Origin: Symsagittifera roscoffensis
Taxonomy: Eukaryota > Xenacoelomorpha > Acoela > Convolutidae
Length of the DNA stretch: 64,000 nucleotides
Direction: 5' to 3'
Assembly (NCBI RefSeq): GCF_963678635.1
Contig: NC_087069.1
Location: 42,920,688-42,984,687, forward strand
The position numbers and the translations under genes are program-made. Positions 34,957-46,494 of the stretch are shown one piece after another (the stretch's first letter is position 1; each line of letters opens with the position of its first letter). The notes under the pieces are model-generated. The model ran no database searches, had not been told where the DNA came from, and saw nothing but the letters and a program-made list of their open reading frames with translations.

Positions 34957-35558
34957 ATGTTGTGGGAAAATTGGATTAATCAACTCACGTGGAGTGTAAT
35001 CGCTAAGCAGGCTTTTAACCTGACGTCTTTCTGTTTTGCAAACACGTTGGCGACCGCGCAAATAACAGCGCTGCCACCGGAGGTGCTTGGGAAAAACGGG
35101 TCTAAACTAATTTCTAATCTGTATGTATGCCTGGGAGAACGTGTTCAAGACCAGCTCCACAACCGGAAACCGTGCTTGATTCTAGAAACTACTAGGTACC
35201 CTCGGATACCGAATTTGATGAAATATTCAAAAATCAGAGATTACCAACTGTTGCCGCGTGAACAGCGGGAAGGGGAATCACTCGAACAATATCATTACGT
35301 TTTAAGTGGGTTCGCGGCCGCCCATGCCATCTCGGTACGCTGGAACGTCGGATTTAACGGGATGACTTTTTAGTGATTATGATTAATGAGGAGGCGCAAA
35401 AAGAATTATGCAGGTCTATCAAATTGCCAGACGAAAAATCCAAAAGTGCGCTATGGTACGAAAGGGGAGACAAACATACAAAAAATTACAAATTAACCTT
35501 ACAAATAAAAGCCGAACCAATTAGTTCTATCCGAGAGCGATTCCGAAGGCCTTTATAA
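34957..35558 (+). pseudogene. Gag (capsid region), element 2
   Basis: An ATG at 34957 opens 138 codons with the helical, Leu/Gln-rich character of a gypsy capsid (ALPPEVLGKNGSKLI, YLLPREQREGESLEQYHY-like text). A TAG at 35371 ends it and a second frame carries on (35373-35558). The assignment rests on position between primer site and zinc knuckle and on general similarity, not on a diagnostic motif. Its product would assemble the virus-like particle. Confidence 0.7.
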
Positions 35559-35599
35559 GGGGTTCATTCCGGGGAAATGCAAGGGGCGGTTCGGAGAGG

Positions 35600-35720
35600 C
35601 GCTGTTTTAACTGCGACCAGGCGAACTTTACAACGGACCATATTTCGAAGTTCGAAACGCAACATGCAGCTTCTGCAAAAAGACAGGACATTACGAGCAG
35701 ACATGTCGCGGAAACAGAGG
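35600..35720 (+). pseudogene. Gag nucleocapsid zinc knuckle, element 2
   Basis: CSFCKKTGHYEQTC (35665-35706) is a perfect C-x2-C-x4-H-x4-C knuckle. A degenerate one (CFNCDQANF..) lies just upstream in a different frame, so a frameshift separates the two. The knuckle binds and packages the element RNA. Confidence 0.85.
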
Positions 35721-35929
35721 CGCAAACCGTGAACGCGTTGGGACTTATTCATGGCGAGACGTGAATGGAGGACGAATTTGCGGAGCACGATGACGCTTCA
35801 TCCCAACACGACACCTCGGTAGGATGGGTAAAAATCCACCAACTCCAATCCCATAAATGGGTTTCGGATAGCTCCGAAGACTATGTGGTCGAGTCGATTC
35901 GAAAAAAAGGAGAAAAACGAATTTAAAGA

Positions 35930-36424
35930 AGCGGCGGTGCTATTGCCATTAAAAGTTAATGGAAGAAAAACGACGACGGCGTGGATTGATAGTGAGTCGC
36001 CGATCTTCATCTTTACTATCGGGGAGCTGCAGAAACCGATGGGGAAAGCGGGCATCAAATAATTGTTTTGGGGGCCGAATGACGACCAAAGCCGCGCTTA
36101 CGGAAACAATACGTTAAAAAAATCGTGGGGAAGATGAGGGCGACGTTGACGTCAAAGAGATGGTCGGCAGAGACGTACATCGAAATGATCGGGGGTTGCA
36201 GGCCATTATTTATTGAGCGGGATCTGATATTATCACAACTGGGTCCTCAACTGATGCAAGCCGCCGAGGGAGACGTCATGAATATCCAAGGGTCTGCGGA
36301 GCACCAACAGGTTAAACAATTGGACGAATGGCAACTGCATTTCACTATTCAATTTCATAATTTGTTTAATTGGCTTGGGCGAACCCGCACCAACAAAAAC
36401 ACGCGGATTTCTTCAAAGCCGTAA
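35930..36424 (+). pseudogene. Aspartic protease and protease-RT linker, element 2
   Basis: LPLKVNGRKTTTAWIDSESPI (about 35940-36005) has the retropepsin layout, but the D-[ST]-G triad reads D-S-E, so the essential Gly is lost. The following open frame (36125-36424) contains RDLILSQLGPQL and is the usual linker towards RT. Confidence 0.75.
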
Positions 36425-36479
36425 TTGCGGTGCAACAGAAGGGTAGACGCGTTTCGATTATGCTTCAAAATAAAATAGG

Positions 36480-37175
36480 TAAGGAAATTTAAAAGCTGCT
36501 GAGCCAAGGGAACATCGAACAATTTGAAGACTGTTCGGATAAATACTTTGTATCGCTGATCATTATCACAGTAAAAAGACAGGTCGGTAAAATTAGCACT
36601 TGAATCAAGGAAGCTATTAAAGTAGTTACATAAGAACAAGTAACAATGCCGAACGAGGAAGAACTAATGAAATGATAGGACAAAAAATTAGCGAGCAAAA
36701 ATTGGGTACGGTCTATTTTACGACCATGGACTTAACATATGCCGATAAGTAATGATACGAGCAAGCATAGCAACTTTCCGATGGCGGGTGGAAAATCCAC
36801 CGGTACGTATTGGTTCAACACTGGTTTCTACGCACTTACCACGATGCCTGCGGAATTCCAACGGGTAATGGATTCCATATTAAGCGAATTCCCAAAGGGT
36901 CAGGCGTTCATCAATGATAATCTGGTACTCTCGAAAGGCACTGAAATTGAAAAGATTGTCTTTGTTGGAAGAAAATTTGAAAATTGGATCAAAAGAATAC
37001 GGCGCTTAAGCTCCCAAAATATGATTTTGCGAAGTTGGAATGCGAGTGGTTCAGGTATTAGTACGCTAGTTCAAAAAACGGATCCAATTGACAATTTGCA
37101 ACCACCACGAACACTATTAAAATCTTTCATGGGTTCGATACACAGTTTGAGAGGGTTTGATACATTTTCGAATAA
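36480..37175 (+). pseudogene. Reverse transcriptase, element 2, catalytic site mutated
   Basis: A TVYFTTMDLTYA block at about 36705-36740 has the first catalytic Asp. The frame at 36739-37221 carries GGKSTGTYWFNTGFYALTTM and AEFQRVMD. The catalytic box reads FINDNLV instead of F-x-D-D, so the first Asp of the pair is Asn. A thumb segment (LQPPRTLLKSFMGSI) follows near 37097-37140. Frames are shifted between these parts. Confidence 0.85.
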
Positions 37176-37730
37176 TTGTCGGCGCTTGCAGAATCGTCGG
37201 CGCCGCTACGGCTGTTGCTAAGAAAGAAAAATGATTTTGCATGGTCGGCAGAAAGCCAACTCGCGTTTCACGCCATCAAAGCACAGGTGGCGATTACAGT
37301 TGAGTTACAGCACTTCAACGTAAACAAGGACACCTGTGTTGTGTGCGATGCGAGTCATAATTGACTAGGGGCGGTGCTTCAACAATTGAGCCCCCAGGGC
37401 TGGCGGCCGATATCGTTCGCCTCAAGATATTTGAATGCAGCGGAGAGGAAGTTTTCAACTAACGAAGTCGAAATGCTAGCAGTAGTATGGGGGCAGATTA
37501 TTTCAGAAATGATATATTCGGGAAGACGTTTATGGTAAAAATCGACCATTACGCACTTGTTACCTTAATTAACGGAAACAGCAACAAAAAACGGTATTAA
37601 GTTGATAAACTCGTTGGTTCGATCATATATTTTCTTCGATTTCGTCATCAAGTGTATGCTGGGGACGAAAACCGGACCCACTGACTACCTTTCAAGACAT
37701 CATATTGGCAAAGCCCAACGAATAAGTAGA
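37176..37730 (+). pseudogene. RNase H, element 2
   Basis: VCDASHN followed by a TGA and then LGAVLQQLSPQGWRPISF, STNEVEMLAVVWG, and later KIDHYAL supply the Asp, Glu and Asp positions of RNase H. DYLSRH near 37680 marks the conserved end of the domain. Interrupted by at least one stop and frameshifts. Confidence 0.8.
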
Positions 37731-38272
37731 TATGATAACACATTTACATCGATTAATAAATTGCTTAGCTTTACTTCTGTAACATTTCGGCTTTACTTCT
37801 GTGAGATCAAAACCAGTGGCTGGAAATATGAGGTTCATCCCTATTTCAGCCCATTAGGTTGCAGCGGATGAGGGCTCACATGCATGAGGCGAACCACAAG
37901 CCAATCAAGACGCTTGTATTTGCATATTGGGGGACTTGAATGGGAAAACGACAAAAGAATTGGATTCATTATTGAGGTTGAGCTAAATAAGCCCTTAATA
38001 TTTCAAATGTTCTAAATGAATACCTCCTTGAAGAAAATTAAGAAACTACTAGCTAAAAATCCAGAGATAGTGTCAAGCACTGAGAATTCATCAAAGATAG
38101 AGGTGGTGAACAAAAACCTAGAGGCCAGAACCAGAGGAAGGGTAGAGGTGAAAAGCAATACCGTTATTTCGATTCTTGCGAGATTTGCCAGAGAATTTTA
38201 ACCGCCAGTGTACCCCGCAAACATCGTCACGAGTGTCATTCAACGAGACTGCAAAGTGGTCAAGAAACAGAA

Positions 38273-38680
38273 GTGCCTACCCGAGCTGTTCAGCCTCAAG
38301 TTTGTGGAGGTAAATTATACGGCGGACTCACAACTGCAAGCCCTCCGAGATATGCTGGTAAAGAAGTGACCGCTATTTGCCGAGAAAGTGAGAGCCATGG
38401 GTGGCTACCTGGGGCAGCCTACAACTTTCACGTGAGGGCCGGGTGCGTCTGGATAGACGAGGGGCTAGCCATTCCCATTTCCTTACGCCGACGCATCATA
38501 AATCAAATGCACAGCTACCATCACAAAAAGGCCAGTATGTTCGACACGGCGAGGGACATATGGTTCCCGTATATCCACTGGAAGCTGGCGTCGGCCGCCG
38601 AAGGGTGTGCGATGTGCACAGAGGCAGGTAAAAACTTGAAATCTTTATGCCGGAAAAAAAGATCTAGGAACAGTATTTGA
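38273..38680 (+). pseudogene. Integrase H2C2 zinc finger, element 2
   Basis: INQMHSYHHKK gives the His pair, and EGCAMC the Cys pair, about 30 codons apart, with the typical DIWFPYIHWKL between them. The frame is open for 135 codons. Confidence 0.85.
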
Positions 38681-39200
38681 ACCAAAGGAACCAAATGAAT
38701 GTATTCAACTAGATTTCTGGCGACCTGTAAAGTACTTGAAAGAATCGAAAAAAATGTTTTAGTTGCGGTCGATTGGCTTTTGCGATGGCATCGGCAATGA
38801 TATGCAATAAAAAAAAACAAAAAACAAATCGGAAAAGGTTTTAAAATTCATTTCCAGTTACATAATTACCCATAATGTCCCTTGAAAGATTGTGATGAAC
38901 CAAGGGTCAAACTTTACCCCTAGGATAATTAAGGAATTCTCTAACAATACCGAGGTAATCGATGTTGAGCATTCTCTGGTAAACGACCACAGAGCCACCG
39001 GTGTGTCGAAAGGATTGTAGGAAGTATTAAAATTTTATTCTAACCTACCTTAAGGGAGAAAAACTACGGAAATTTAGAACAAGTGTCGAGAGAGCCCTTT
39101 GCACCTAGTACTACGTTGAAAACGTCGCCATTCGAAGCACACCATTGCCGGCAGGTAAAACACCGTCCTAGGTAACCTAACCAAAAAGCCTACTCTTCAA
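38680..39200 (+). pseudogene. Integrase core, element 2, second Asp mutated
   Basis: CIQLDFWRPVKY holds the first catalytic Asp (about 38700). The central box reads MNQGSNFTP near 38895, with Asn where Asp is required. VNDHRATGV and, in another frame, VERIVGS carry the final Glu region. The frame is disrupted repeatedly. Confidence 0.8.
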
Positions 39201-40200
39201 AACGTAAATTAGGCAAAAATGTTTCGTCAAAAATATGCTTGCTTAAAGACTGACGAGCCAAGAGCGAGAAAATAACACGCCCCGCAGGAAAGAACTTGAA
39301 TATGTGCTCGGACGTCGAGTACGACCAGCAGAATAAGAATCATCCGCTGAAACTGACGCTAAATCTCGTATCACCCGGTTGGATGCCCGGTTGATAGGCT
39401 AATGGTAGTACTGATACGCCAAGCAAGAAACCATCTCGAAGGTTTGAACTCCTTTTTCAACGAATACAAGAGAAAAACAACGGGTAAAAAAAAATAAAGA
39501 AAATGGTAGTCAGTGAATCTGAGCATACTATTACGCTTAATGAAGGTTCTGTGCCGAGTTTTGAATGTTTGAAACGGGATTCGGAATTGGCAACTGGGGC
39601 ACACACTGACCCGCCTGTGGATAAAGTTGGAACAGCTGAATAAGTGCACCGGCACTAGCAAGACAACTACGCTAATCAAGCGAAATCCTGGGAGACGAAA
39701 ACTCAGATTCGGAAAACGAGGCAGCATTTCTGCCCTGTGGGGTTGAGGCACTTGCAAAAGCGATCAAAAAGGGCCAAGGATCCATCGGAGCTGGTAGAAG
39801 TGCAAAAAACGCCAATGCAAAAACGTTGACGGCGATGTATCGGAGGCGGCGCGAAATTCCCCGGCGGACAAGGAACCGGACAAAGAAGATGAGAAAAAGT
39901 GAACGAAGGAACGGGAAAGCAGATGAATGAAGGAGCGGTGGGCGAGACAGTACACTAAAGCGAACTGGCGATACATGAGGAGGAGTGGGCGAAGAGAAGA
40001 GCGTAAGGACCGAGGAAGCATCGGCTGGTGTCGTAATCGAATCAGGACTCAAGCAGCCAAGACGAATCGGGCTTGGGGGAAAAACACGCGAAAGGGAACG
40101 GCCGTGTCCAAATTGGGAGCGGTTATGATTGATGCCATCACTCGGAACGAACGGGAAGGGGAGGCATCGCAGAAAGGACGGGAAATGGTGTAATCGAACG
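39200..40200 (+). pseudogene. Integrase C-terminal / tail region, element 2
   Basis: Short open stretches, Lys/Arg/Glu-rich, end with a run around 39960-40192 (basic, RNRIRTQAAK). Similar in style to the tail of element 1. The 185-codon frame on the opposite strand over the same bases is Phe/Leu/Ser/Pro-rich and looks like an antisense artefact of this GC-rich coding DNA. Confidence 0.45.
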
Positions 40201-40442
40201 GAGATTGGAAGAAGATTCGAACTAGTCAAACTTTACTAAACATTAATAAAACGTGCACTTGAGCACGTAGCCCAGTAAGAGCGTTGAGAGTACGGTCTTA
40301 AACTCAACTTTCTTATTTTTCTAATTGCGCATTTTCAATTTTTTTCCAGAGAAGAGGGAATGTCCTATCTATACATATTCATATTATCATATTTAGTTGA
40401 GTTTATAGTCCGATTGTGTCAATGAGCTTGATGGTCAGTAAA

Positions 40443-40550
40443 TGATACCTGTCAGCGACGTTTTCACTCTCCAGTGTTGCTAAAAAAGTTGACCGTCTGA
40501 GTTCTGTTTATCTTAAGTTTAGTGTTCTGCCATTACTGTTCTGCCATTAA
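40443..40550 (+). repeat. 3' LTR of element 2 (truncated)
   Basis: TGATACCTGTCAG ... TTCTGCCATTA matches the first 105 or so bases of the 5' LTR. After that TTCTGCCATTA is itself repeated and similarity fades, so the end is lost. Confidence 0.65.
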
Positions 40551-42150
40551 AATTACTCTTCTGCCAAGAAAACGGTGAAAAACAAATAATTTCAAATCAA
40601 AGGCGTCCGGATTTCAGTTCCGATTGCAAATTAGCATTTTTATTTCAAAAAAACTACCTTTAACAGGAAATTACTGATAAACTTTTACGCAAATAGCTAA
40701 TTTTAGTGCTGAATTAGCACTGGCTCAGAGCTGGAGAAACCATTTATTAGCGAGGAAATAGCCTGGAAAAAAAGCGATAATTTTGTAGCAATAAAAAAGC
40801 GATGAGTGAATGATGAATTAGCTTATTAGAGTATTTCAATACTTTCCCTCCCCTCTTTTTTATTGTCGAAAATATCAAACAAAATTTCTGATAAAACACA
40901 ATGTTTTGGTGAAACAAAATAGTCTATTTGGTAAAATGATAAAATGAAAAAAATTATTATAATTTTTCCATATTTTTTTTAGGTGGTTCAGCTGTGAGCT
41001 TCGGCAATGAACTTGAGATGAATTAGCGACGCTTTTTTGACGAGGAATTACTAACTTTCTATGTCCAATATAGCACTAGGTTCTTATTTTTTTCAGCGCT
41101 AAATCATTGATAAACAATCGCTAATAAATCAATCATTGAAATAAATTCGAACCTCTTGAAAGTTCTATCTACATTGAATTAGCATATATTCATAGATGAT
41201 TTTCACTAGGAACTCAACTTGGGGCTAGTATGAAGCAGTTCACAGTGATTCACATTAATTCCACTCATAGAAAAAAAGGAGCCGAAACTTTAAGAATGGG
41301 TTTTCAATTATAACATACCAAGCTTAACCAGCATACAAAAAAATCAACTTTTAAAAAATCGACTGTTCAAAGTTAATCACCTAACTCTTGTACATTGACT
41401 TAACCGGGTTGAGTTTATATCAATATTCGTTGCAAATTCCTTGATACAAAGCTCAGCAAAAATAAAAGAGTTGATACAATGATGAGTTATCGCTGGAAAA
41501 TACAACTTTCGTCATTGGTATCATTACTTGTTTCTCGAATCCAGAGATATACATACAAGAAAATGTGCGCCTATCCAGTGCACAGTGTGGCATCGTAATG
41601 AATCAGAGAAAAACTTAAGATTTTATAATGTATGATTTTGCAATCATGCGCATTCAGTAGTTATTACCCAGTGGTTGACATGAAAAACCAATGTAGAGCA
41701 AAGGATAAATCTGTGACTTCCGATCTAAAGATACCTTTTGCTGCATTTTTCACTAAAACAAAAGAACAAAATCAGCGCTAATTTACACTATGGGAAACAT
41801 TTGTGCAACTTTTGGGCAACATTTTTTTTAAACAAAAATGAGTTAATTCAGATATGAAATTATAATAAAACTGTCAAATAAATCATTTTAAGTTTTTTCC
41901 TGGCGAAAGATGTCTTTTTTTGTTGACTAAAAAATGCAACGACGGTGAATAAGTCGAAAAGTTGGCAGATCTAAATGCTGTTACTGTGAAATTACAATCG
42001 CAAAAGTAACAATCTATGACAGAAACTCAGGCCCGATCTTTTCAGAAACAGAGTAAATCCCGATCGCCCAGATCAAGAAATGAAATGCAAAAAAGAGACC
42101 CAGATTTCTAGCCAATTTGCTTCTATGAGCAGTAGAAACAATACAAAAAG
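40551..42150. other. No gene recognised
   Basis: AT-rich, no open frame or repeat of note up to the CAAT target duplication (42151-42154) of element 3. Confidence 0.55.
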
Positions 42151-42154
42151 CAAT

Positions 42155-42549
42155 TGAGTTAGGTTCGAGGTTTAACTCATAGAGTAATTTCGGATAGGAT
42201 ACACCGTCTGCTCGTCACGCTATCTTATTTTCGGCCGGATAGATTCGTGCAACTTCTTCGTCTAATACCGATCCTAATCTTACTCTCATATCTGCTAGTC
42301 TCAGGGTGTTTAACTAGTCTCTGCTAGGCTCAATAGATCTAGAGTATACTGGCTTATTGCGATTGCTAAAGTTCTCTTGGAGAGGTAACTAATTTCTAAG
42401 TTAAATTCAAATCTCTCTGGTGCTGAAGTTACAAGTAATTTCAGCACTTAAAAATAAGTGGGTTGTTAGTTAGATAGATCGTGATTGATTTATAGAGATA
42501 AAATATCCAATTTAAAACCAATAATAAATATAGTTTATATCTGGTTCCA
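42155..42549 (-). repeat. 3' LTR of element 3
   Basis: 395 bp, plus-strand ends TGAGTTAGG and CTGGTTCCA. Differs from the other LTR at about 20 positions plus one indel of about 14 bases near 42488. Confidence 0.92.
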
Positions 42550-44080
42550 CTCATCCGGGGTTTACAGAGTTTTGAATCTTAGATCTTCTATCTGTAATGA
42601 AGGATGGATGTTGGTCGTTGTTATCTGGCGAGCTTCTTTTCCTGTTTTGTTCTTGGAGAAGAAAGCTCCAAGAAGTTGGAGACATCGATAGGAAGTTGTT
42701 ATTTATCGTTTGACAAAGACTATAACTGTCAACGAAACCAATCTGATTTCAAGTTGGTTTGCTATGATCGTCTGTTCTTGATTGGCTGTGGAGAACTGTG
42801 TTTCGATCTGGTTTCGGAATGGCGTGAAGATCGTGTTTGGTGGGGATGCCTTTTAACTCGGATCTGTACGTATACTTGAACATCGAGGTGGTCATTGGTC
42901 TGATTCGATGAAGTCCTTTTCTGCGAAGTCAAGTCGTACTCTAAATCCTTTATGAGTCGTGATTGTGAGCGGCATATCAGTTGTATTTAGCCATCCTGTA
43001 GGTTGAGTGTGATGGGGTCGTTTAGTCTTTGGATGCTCGTTTTTGTGGTTGTTCGTGATCTATGTACTGCATATTATAATTTACATTTTATAAAATTTTG
43101 TTAGTTCTATTTTTTAGTTATGATTTTTATTAATTGTTTTCGCAAAAGCATTTTAGTTTTAGCTCAGTTATTTTTAAGAGTTACTCACACTTGAGTACCT
43201 CTTGTCAAAAATAGTGATGTGCTCACAAAGCGTGGATGTAGCACGGTGGGTTCGGCCGACTATAGAGAATGCTCAGGACGTCATCTCTGGTGGGTTAGGC
43301 CAGGAAGGGGAGTATGATTTCGTGCTCGTTTTGTAAGGGGTCCTGTTTTGCGTTAACTTTTATGTTATATTATTTTTTGTTTTCCTTTTGTTTCGTTGGT
43401 TGTGTCCTTTTTCTCAATCACCAAATTGTTTTTGGTTTGGGTTTGTCTTGCGACTTTTTGGTGTTTTATTGTTTCTTTTTTTTTGACTTGGTCATAGTCA
43501 TTAAAAGAATAAACTATCCAGTTTTAAGTTGTTTAATCCGGTGTGGGTACCGTGGGTTTTCTTTTCTTAGTCATGCTGTTAGTTTATGGTTTATGGTGTT
43601 TAGTAAGCTGCGTTGGTTAGTTTGGTTATTATATAATTCTATTCTAACCGGGTTAAAGGAAAAGTGGAAACTTGTTATTGCTTGTTTGAGTTGTTGTTAG
43701 TGCGTTGTTGTTCTGTGCGTTTAAACAGAAGTTATAGAAAAGGTTAGTACTGCATTGCTTTGTATGAATATACTGCTTTTAAGATTAACTTTTACTGCTT
43801 TTGGGATTTAAAAGTATAAATTGATTTTCTTTGTATGTAAATTTACTACATTTGGGGAAATAATTTAGAATTGAATTTACTACTTTGAGTTAACTTTTAC
43901 TGCATCACTTAGTGCTGTTGGTTTAATAGAGTTTAAAATGGAAAACAGAGTTTATTTTTTTTTGTCTTTTCTTGTTTTGAAGGTGATCGTAATGTGAAGA
44001 CTAAAGATAATGCAAATAACTGAATAAAATGGTTAGTTCTATTTTGAATTAGTTAGTTTGGAAATTATTAAATTCATAAA
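42550..44080 (-). other. Long 3' non-coding region of element 3
   Basis: No plausible minus-strand frame is present. The part next to the LTR (42550-43270) is conserved with the region beside the LTRs in the 4.27-kb tandem copies, which argues for a function in the RNA (packaging, polyadenylation or export) rather than for coding. The plus-strand frame of 128 codons at 43314-43700 is Phe/Leu/Cys-rich and is probably the antisense of A-rich RNA. Confidence 0.5.
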
Positions 44081-44084
44081 TACC

Positions 44085-45035
44085 TTTAGTCGTCTGGGAA
44101 AAAACCGTGAGGGAAAATGTCGTGAATAGCGTCTGAGGTAGTTAGTAGTTTTGCTAGTATGCGTATTGTATTTTTAGTTTGCAGCAGTGGCCAAAGCAAT
44201 TGCAGTGCTTTTGTGGTTTTTAGTTCTTCGGTGCCTACTGCAAATTCATGAGGTGTGTTCTGGTTTAGATTATAAATTTTAAGATTGTATTTAGTGTTAT
44301 GGATGAATTTTAAAATGGGTACTTCTATGGGTTGAACATATTCATGCGGAATGATCAGAGGTCGGGATTCTTCGTCGTTGAAGGTCTTCGTGAGGAGACA
44401 AATATATACATTTGAGTGACGGGATCATAATTCCGGAGGATGCCTTGGAAGTTAGTATTTTTAATGCAATACGTGACGTTTAGAAAAAATGGTGAGCTGT
44501 ATTTGGAATTAATAAACTGAAATTTGTGGTGAGGTTGTCGTGATGGTGTGTGTAAATGAAAATGTTTTTGGATAAAGCGATAATAAGTATAAGTATGTGT
44601 TTGCTTAGTTCTCAACATGATGTCGTGTGAGCAGTGCAAATCGCGTTCTTTTGGTGTCAGGAAGTGAAAGGTTAGTCGAAATGTTTGAAACTTTTCGTGA
44701 AAGGATTCATACGCTTGGATGTCTGATAGTGCTTCTGAAATAATGTGATCATGCTTTTTATCTAGTATGTTAAGTGTGAATATGTATGATGATTTAATAA
44801 AAAACTTTTCTGTGATTTGTGGATTTGCGAATTTATCGTCGTCAAGAAAATCGTCTTGATTAGATCTGATGATGTTATGATCGTAATATTCAATTGAGTA
44901 GTCGTTAGCGCGGGGTGCAGTGAATGTTTTTAGTAATTTTTTATATCCTACGTATGTAAATTTTCGGGGAGTGAGTGCTGTTGTTAATCTGAATAGTTCG
45001 TCTTTATTCCTTTTAATATCGATAGTGTTGTTATA
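44085..45035 (-). pseudogene. Frame F: unrecognised protein downstream of env, element 3
   Basis: Reading left from about 45035 there is a nearly continuous protein of some 310 codons: 45035-44355 in one frame, then 44400-44085 in another, so one frameshift near 44390. Readable landmarks are KFTYVGYKKLLKTF, QDDFLDDDKF, a His/Tyr/Thr-rich centre, ESRPLIIPHEYVQP and, at the end, HDIFPHGFFPDD. I see no signal peptide, membrane segment or known motif. Its length and normal composition argue that it is real. It could be an accessory protein or a captured gene. Confidence 0.5.
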
Positions 45036-45108
45036 GAGTGGTAGCTAAGGGGGTTAGTGAAATTATAATAAGCTATCCAATGAAGTGTGGGTGTTAATAC
45101 AGGTTCAT

Positions 45109-45943
45109 CTACAGTGGTTCAGGGTTAGAGTCGGATTGATTTAGTGTATATTGGGGGAATAAAGGTAGGGTTATTTGAAGAAAATTCGTAGTATTGGTGT
45201 GGTCTGGATGGTTGATATATTCTCGGGCGGTTCCGGGTTTGGATGGGAACGGGTGATTTGGGAATTTACGTTTAAAAGTACTATAAGCACGGTTAGTACT
45301 ATTGGATGATTCTGTTGAAGTGGATGAATGAGCTAATGATGGAGTATAATCTGAAATTGGTGTGGGTGTTGGTGGATTTGATGATGTTATTGTTGATGAT
45401 AATTGGTGAATAGTTAGGGTGTGGGGAGATAGCAATTGTTGTTGGAGTGTTATGAAATTATCTAGTTCTTCAGAAAATCGAATATTATCGGGGGAGTTGT
45501 TGGTGGAGCGTCCATTATTGAATGGGGAGTATGTTGGGATTACTTGAGAAGGAGTGTAGGGAGATGTATGTTGGCTATGGGATTTTATAGGTCGGAAAGC
45601 GGGTTTTGAGAAGGTTGTTGAGCTGGTCGAGGTATGTGTAGAAGGGGATGGTTTCGGGGGTTTCAATATCAGAATTATTAAATTGTGAAATTGTTGTATA
45701 AATTGTGATATCTGAGTTAGTGTCAGAATTCATGCCTGATGATGTCTTAGCTTGTGGTGAATCAGGTGGCGGAAAAGCAAAAAGTGGGAAATAGGGAGTG
45801 GATTTTGGAGGTTGCCAGGGTGGGAGTTTGATCGGTGGAGTGATCCAACTTGTCTGCTCATCGTGGGCTAAGAAAATGATTAATTTGAGGCTGAAAAGTG
45901 GTGGTATGGGGCTGTTCAATGATTTGTTCGTATGTACCGTCAA
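45109..45943 (-). pseudogene. Pro/Ser/Thr/Asn-rich tail, continuation of env or separate frame, element 3
   Basis: Two overlapping open frames (45943-45575 and 45666-45109) are rich in Pro, Ser, Thr and Asn. They overlap each other and the preceding frame by about 90 bases, as expected when one long frame has been cut by indels. Composition suggests a disordered cytoplasmic tail or an independent disordered protein. Confidence 0.5.
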
Positions 45944-46420
45944 TTGGAGGGTGTTTTGTCACCATATGTTGGATGGTGCTTTGTATGTCGCTGGGTCTTA
46001 AGTTTAGGGGGTTTGTGATTGCTAAGTTTCGAAAATTTCGTGAGACTAAAGATAATGGATGATTATGATGTAGATTTGGCAAGTGGGGTGCCGTAGGTAA
46101 TGCGTTTGTACTATTATTTGAGTCATCGTGTGTCTTGGGATTTGTTGATAGTTTTGTATTATATTCTTTAATTTGAGCATCTAGGAGGATTTTATTGATT
46201 GATGATGAAAATATTCTAAAAAATCCTGCAAACAATATGCGTGCAACGCTGGCTTGTCGGTTTACTTGTGTATCTATTGCGCATGTGTTATAGATTCTTT
46301 TTAGTAATGAGAAAAGAAATCCAATAAAACTAAACATTGCGTATAAGATAGTCAATTTTTCTAAGATGTAATATGGCCATCCTAGAAAAGCTAAAACTTC
46401 GTTTTTGAGAATTACAAAAC
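45858..46420 (-). pseudogene. Env membrane anchor and start of cytoplasmic tail, element 3
   Basis: A hydrophobic stretch (ILYAMFSFIGFLFSLL, near 46350-46300), preceded by more hydrophobic residues and followed by basic KRIYN, is a good transmembrane segment. About 130 polar residues follow. It sits directly after the glycoprotein ectodomain, so it is most simply the anchor of that protein. Part of a second hydrophobic patch (ARILFAGFFRIF) lies 30 residues on. Confidence 0.7.
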
Positions 46421-46494
46421 TAAAAATATTGATTGGTGATATATCTTGTGGTCAATATTTTTCACCGTTTAAATATATGTAATGTTTGATGTCT

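Larger units (their letters stand above)
34740..40550 (+). mobile_element. Ty3/gypsy LTR retrotransposon, element 2 (decayed)
   Basis: Plus-strand element with short LTRs, a primer site, gag with zinc knuckle, protease, RT, RNase H, integrase finger and core, and a C-terminal tail. It is noticeably GC-richer than its surroundings. Every frame is broken, and the active sites of protease, RT and integrase each carry a disabling substitution. Domain order and sequence type are like element 1, from which it is clearly distinct. Confidence 0.88.

Noticed and set aside
39672-40229. 185-codon minus-strand frame
   Set aside because: Phe/Leu/Ser/Pro-rich without any domain; it lies antisense to the basic tail of element 2 on the plus strand.
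42155-43270. A 1.1-kb LTR for element 3 ending near GGCCGACTATAG
   Set aside because: The other LTR ends at 61104 with TTCCA followed by CAAT, which matches the CAAT before 42155. The LTR is therefore 395-409 bp, and the extra similarity to the tandem copies is LTR-adjacent internal sequence.
43314-43700. 128-codon plus-strand frame resembling a membrane protein
   Set aside because: Probably the antisense of A-rich 3' region of element 3; opposite in direction to every gene of the element and no family resemblance.
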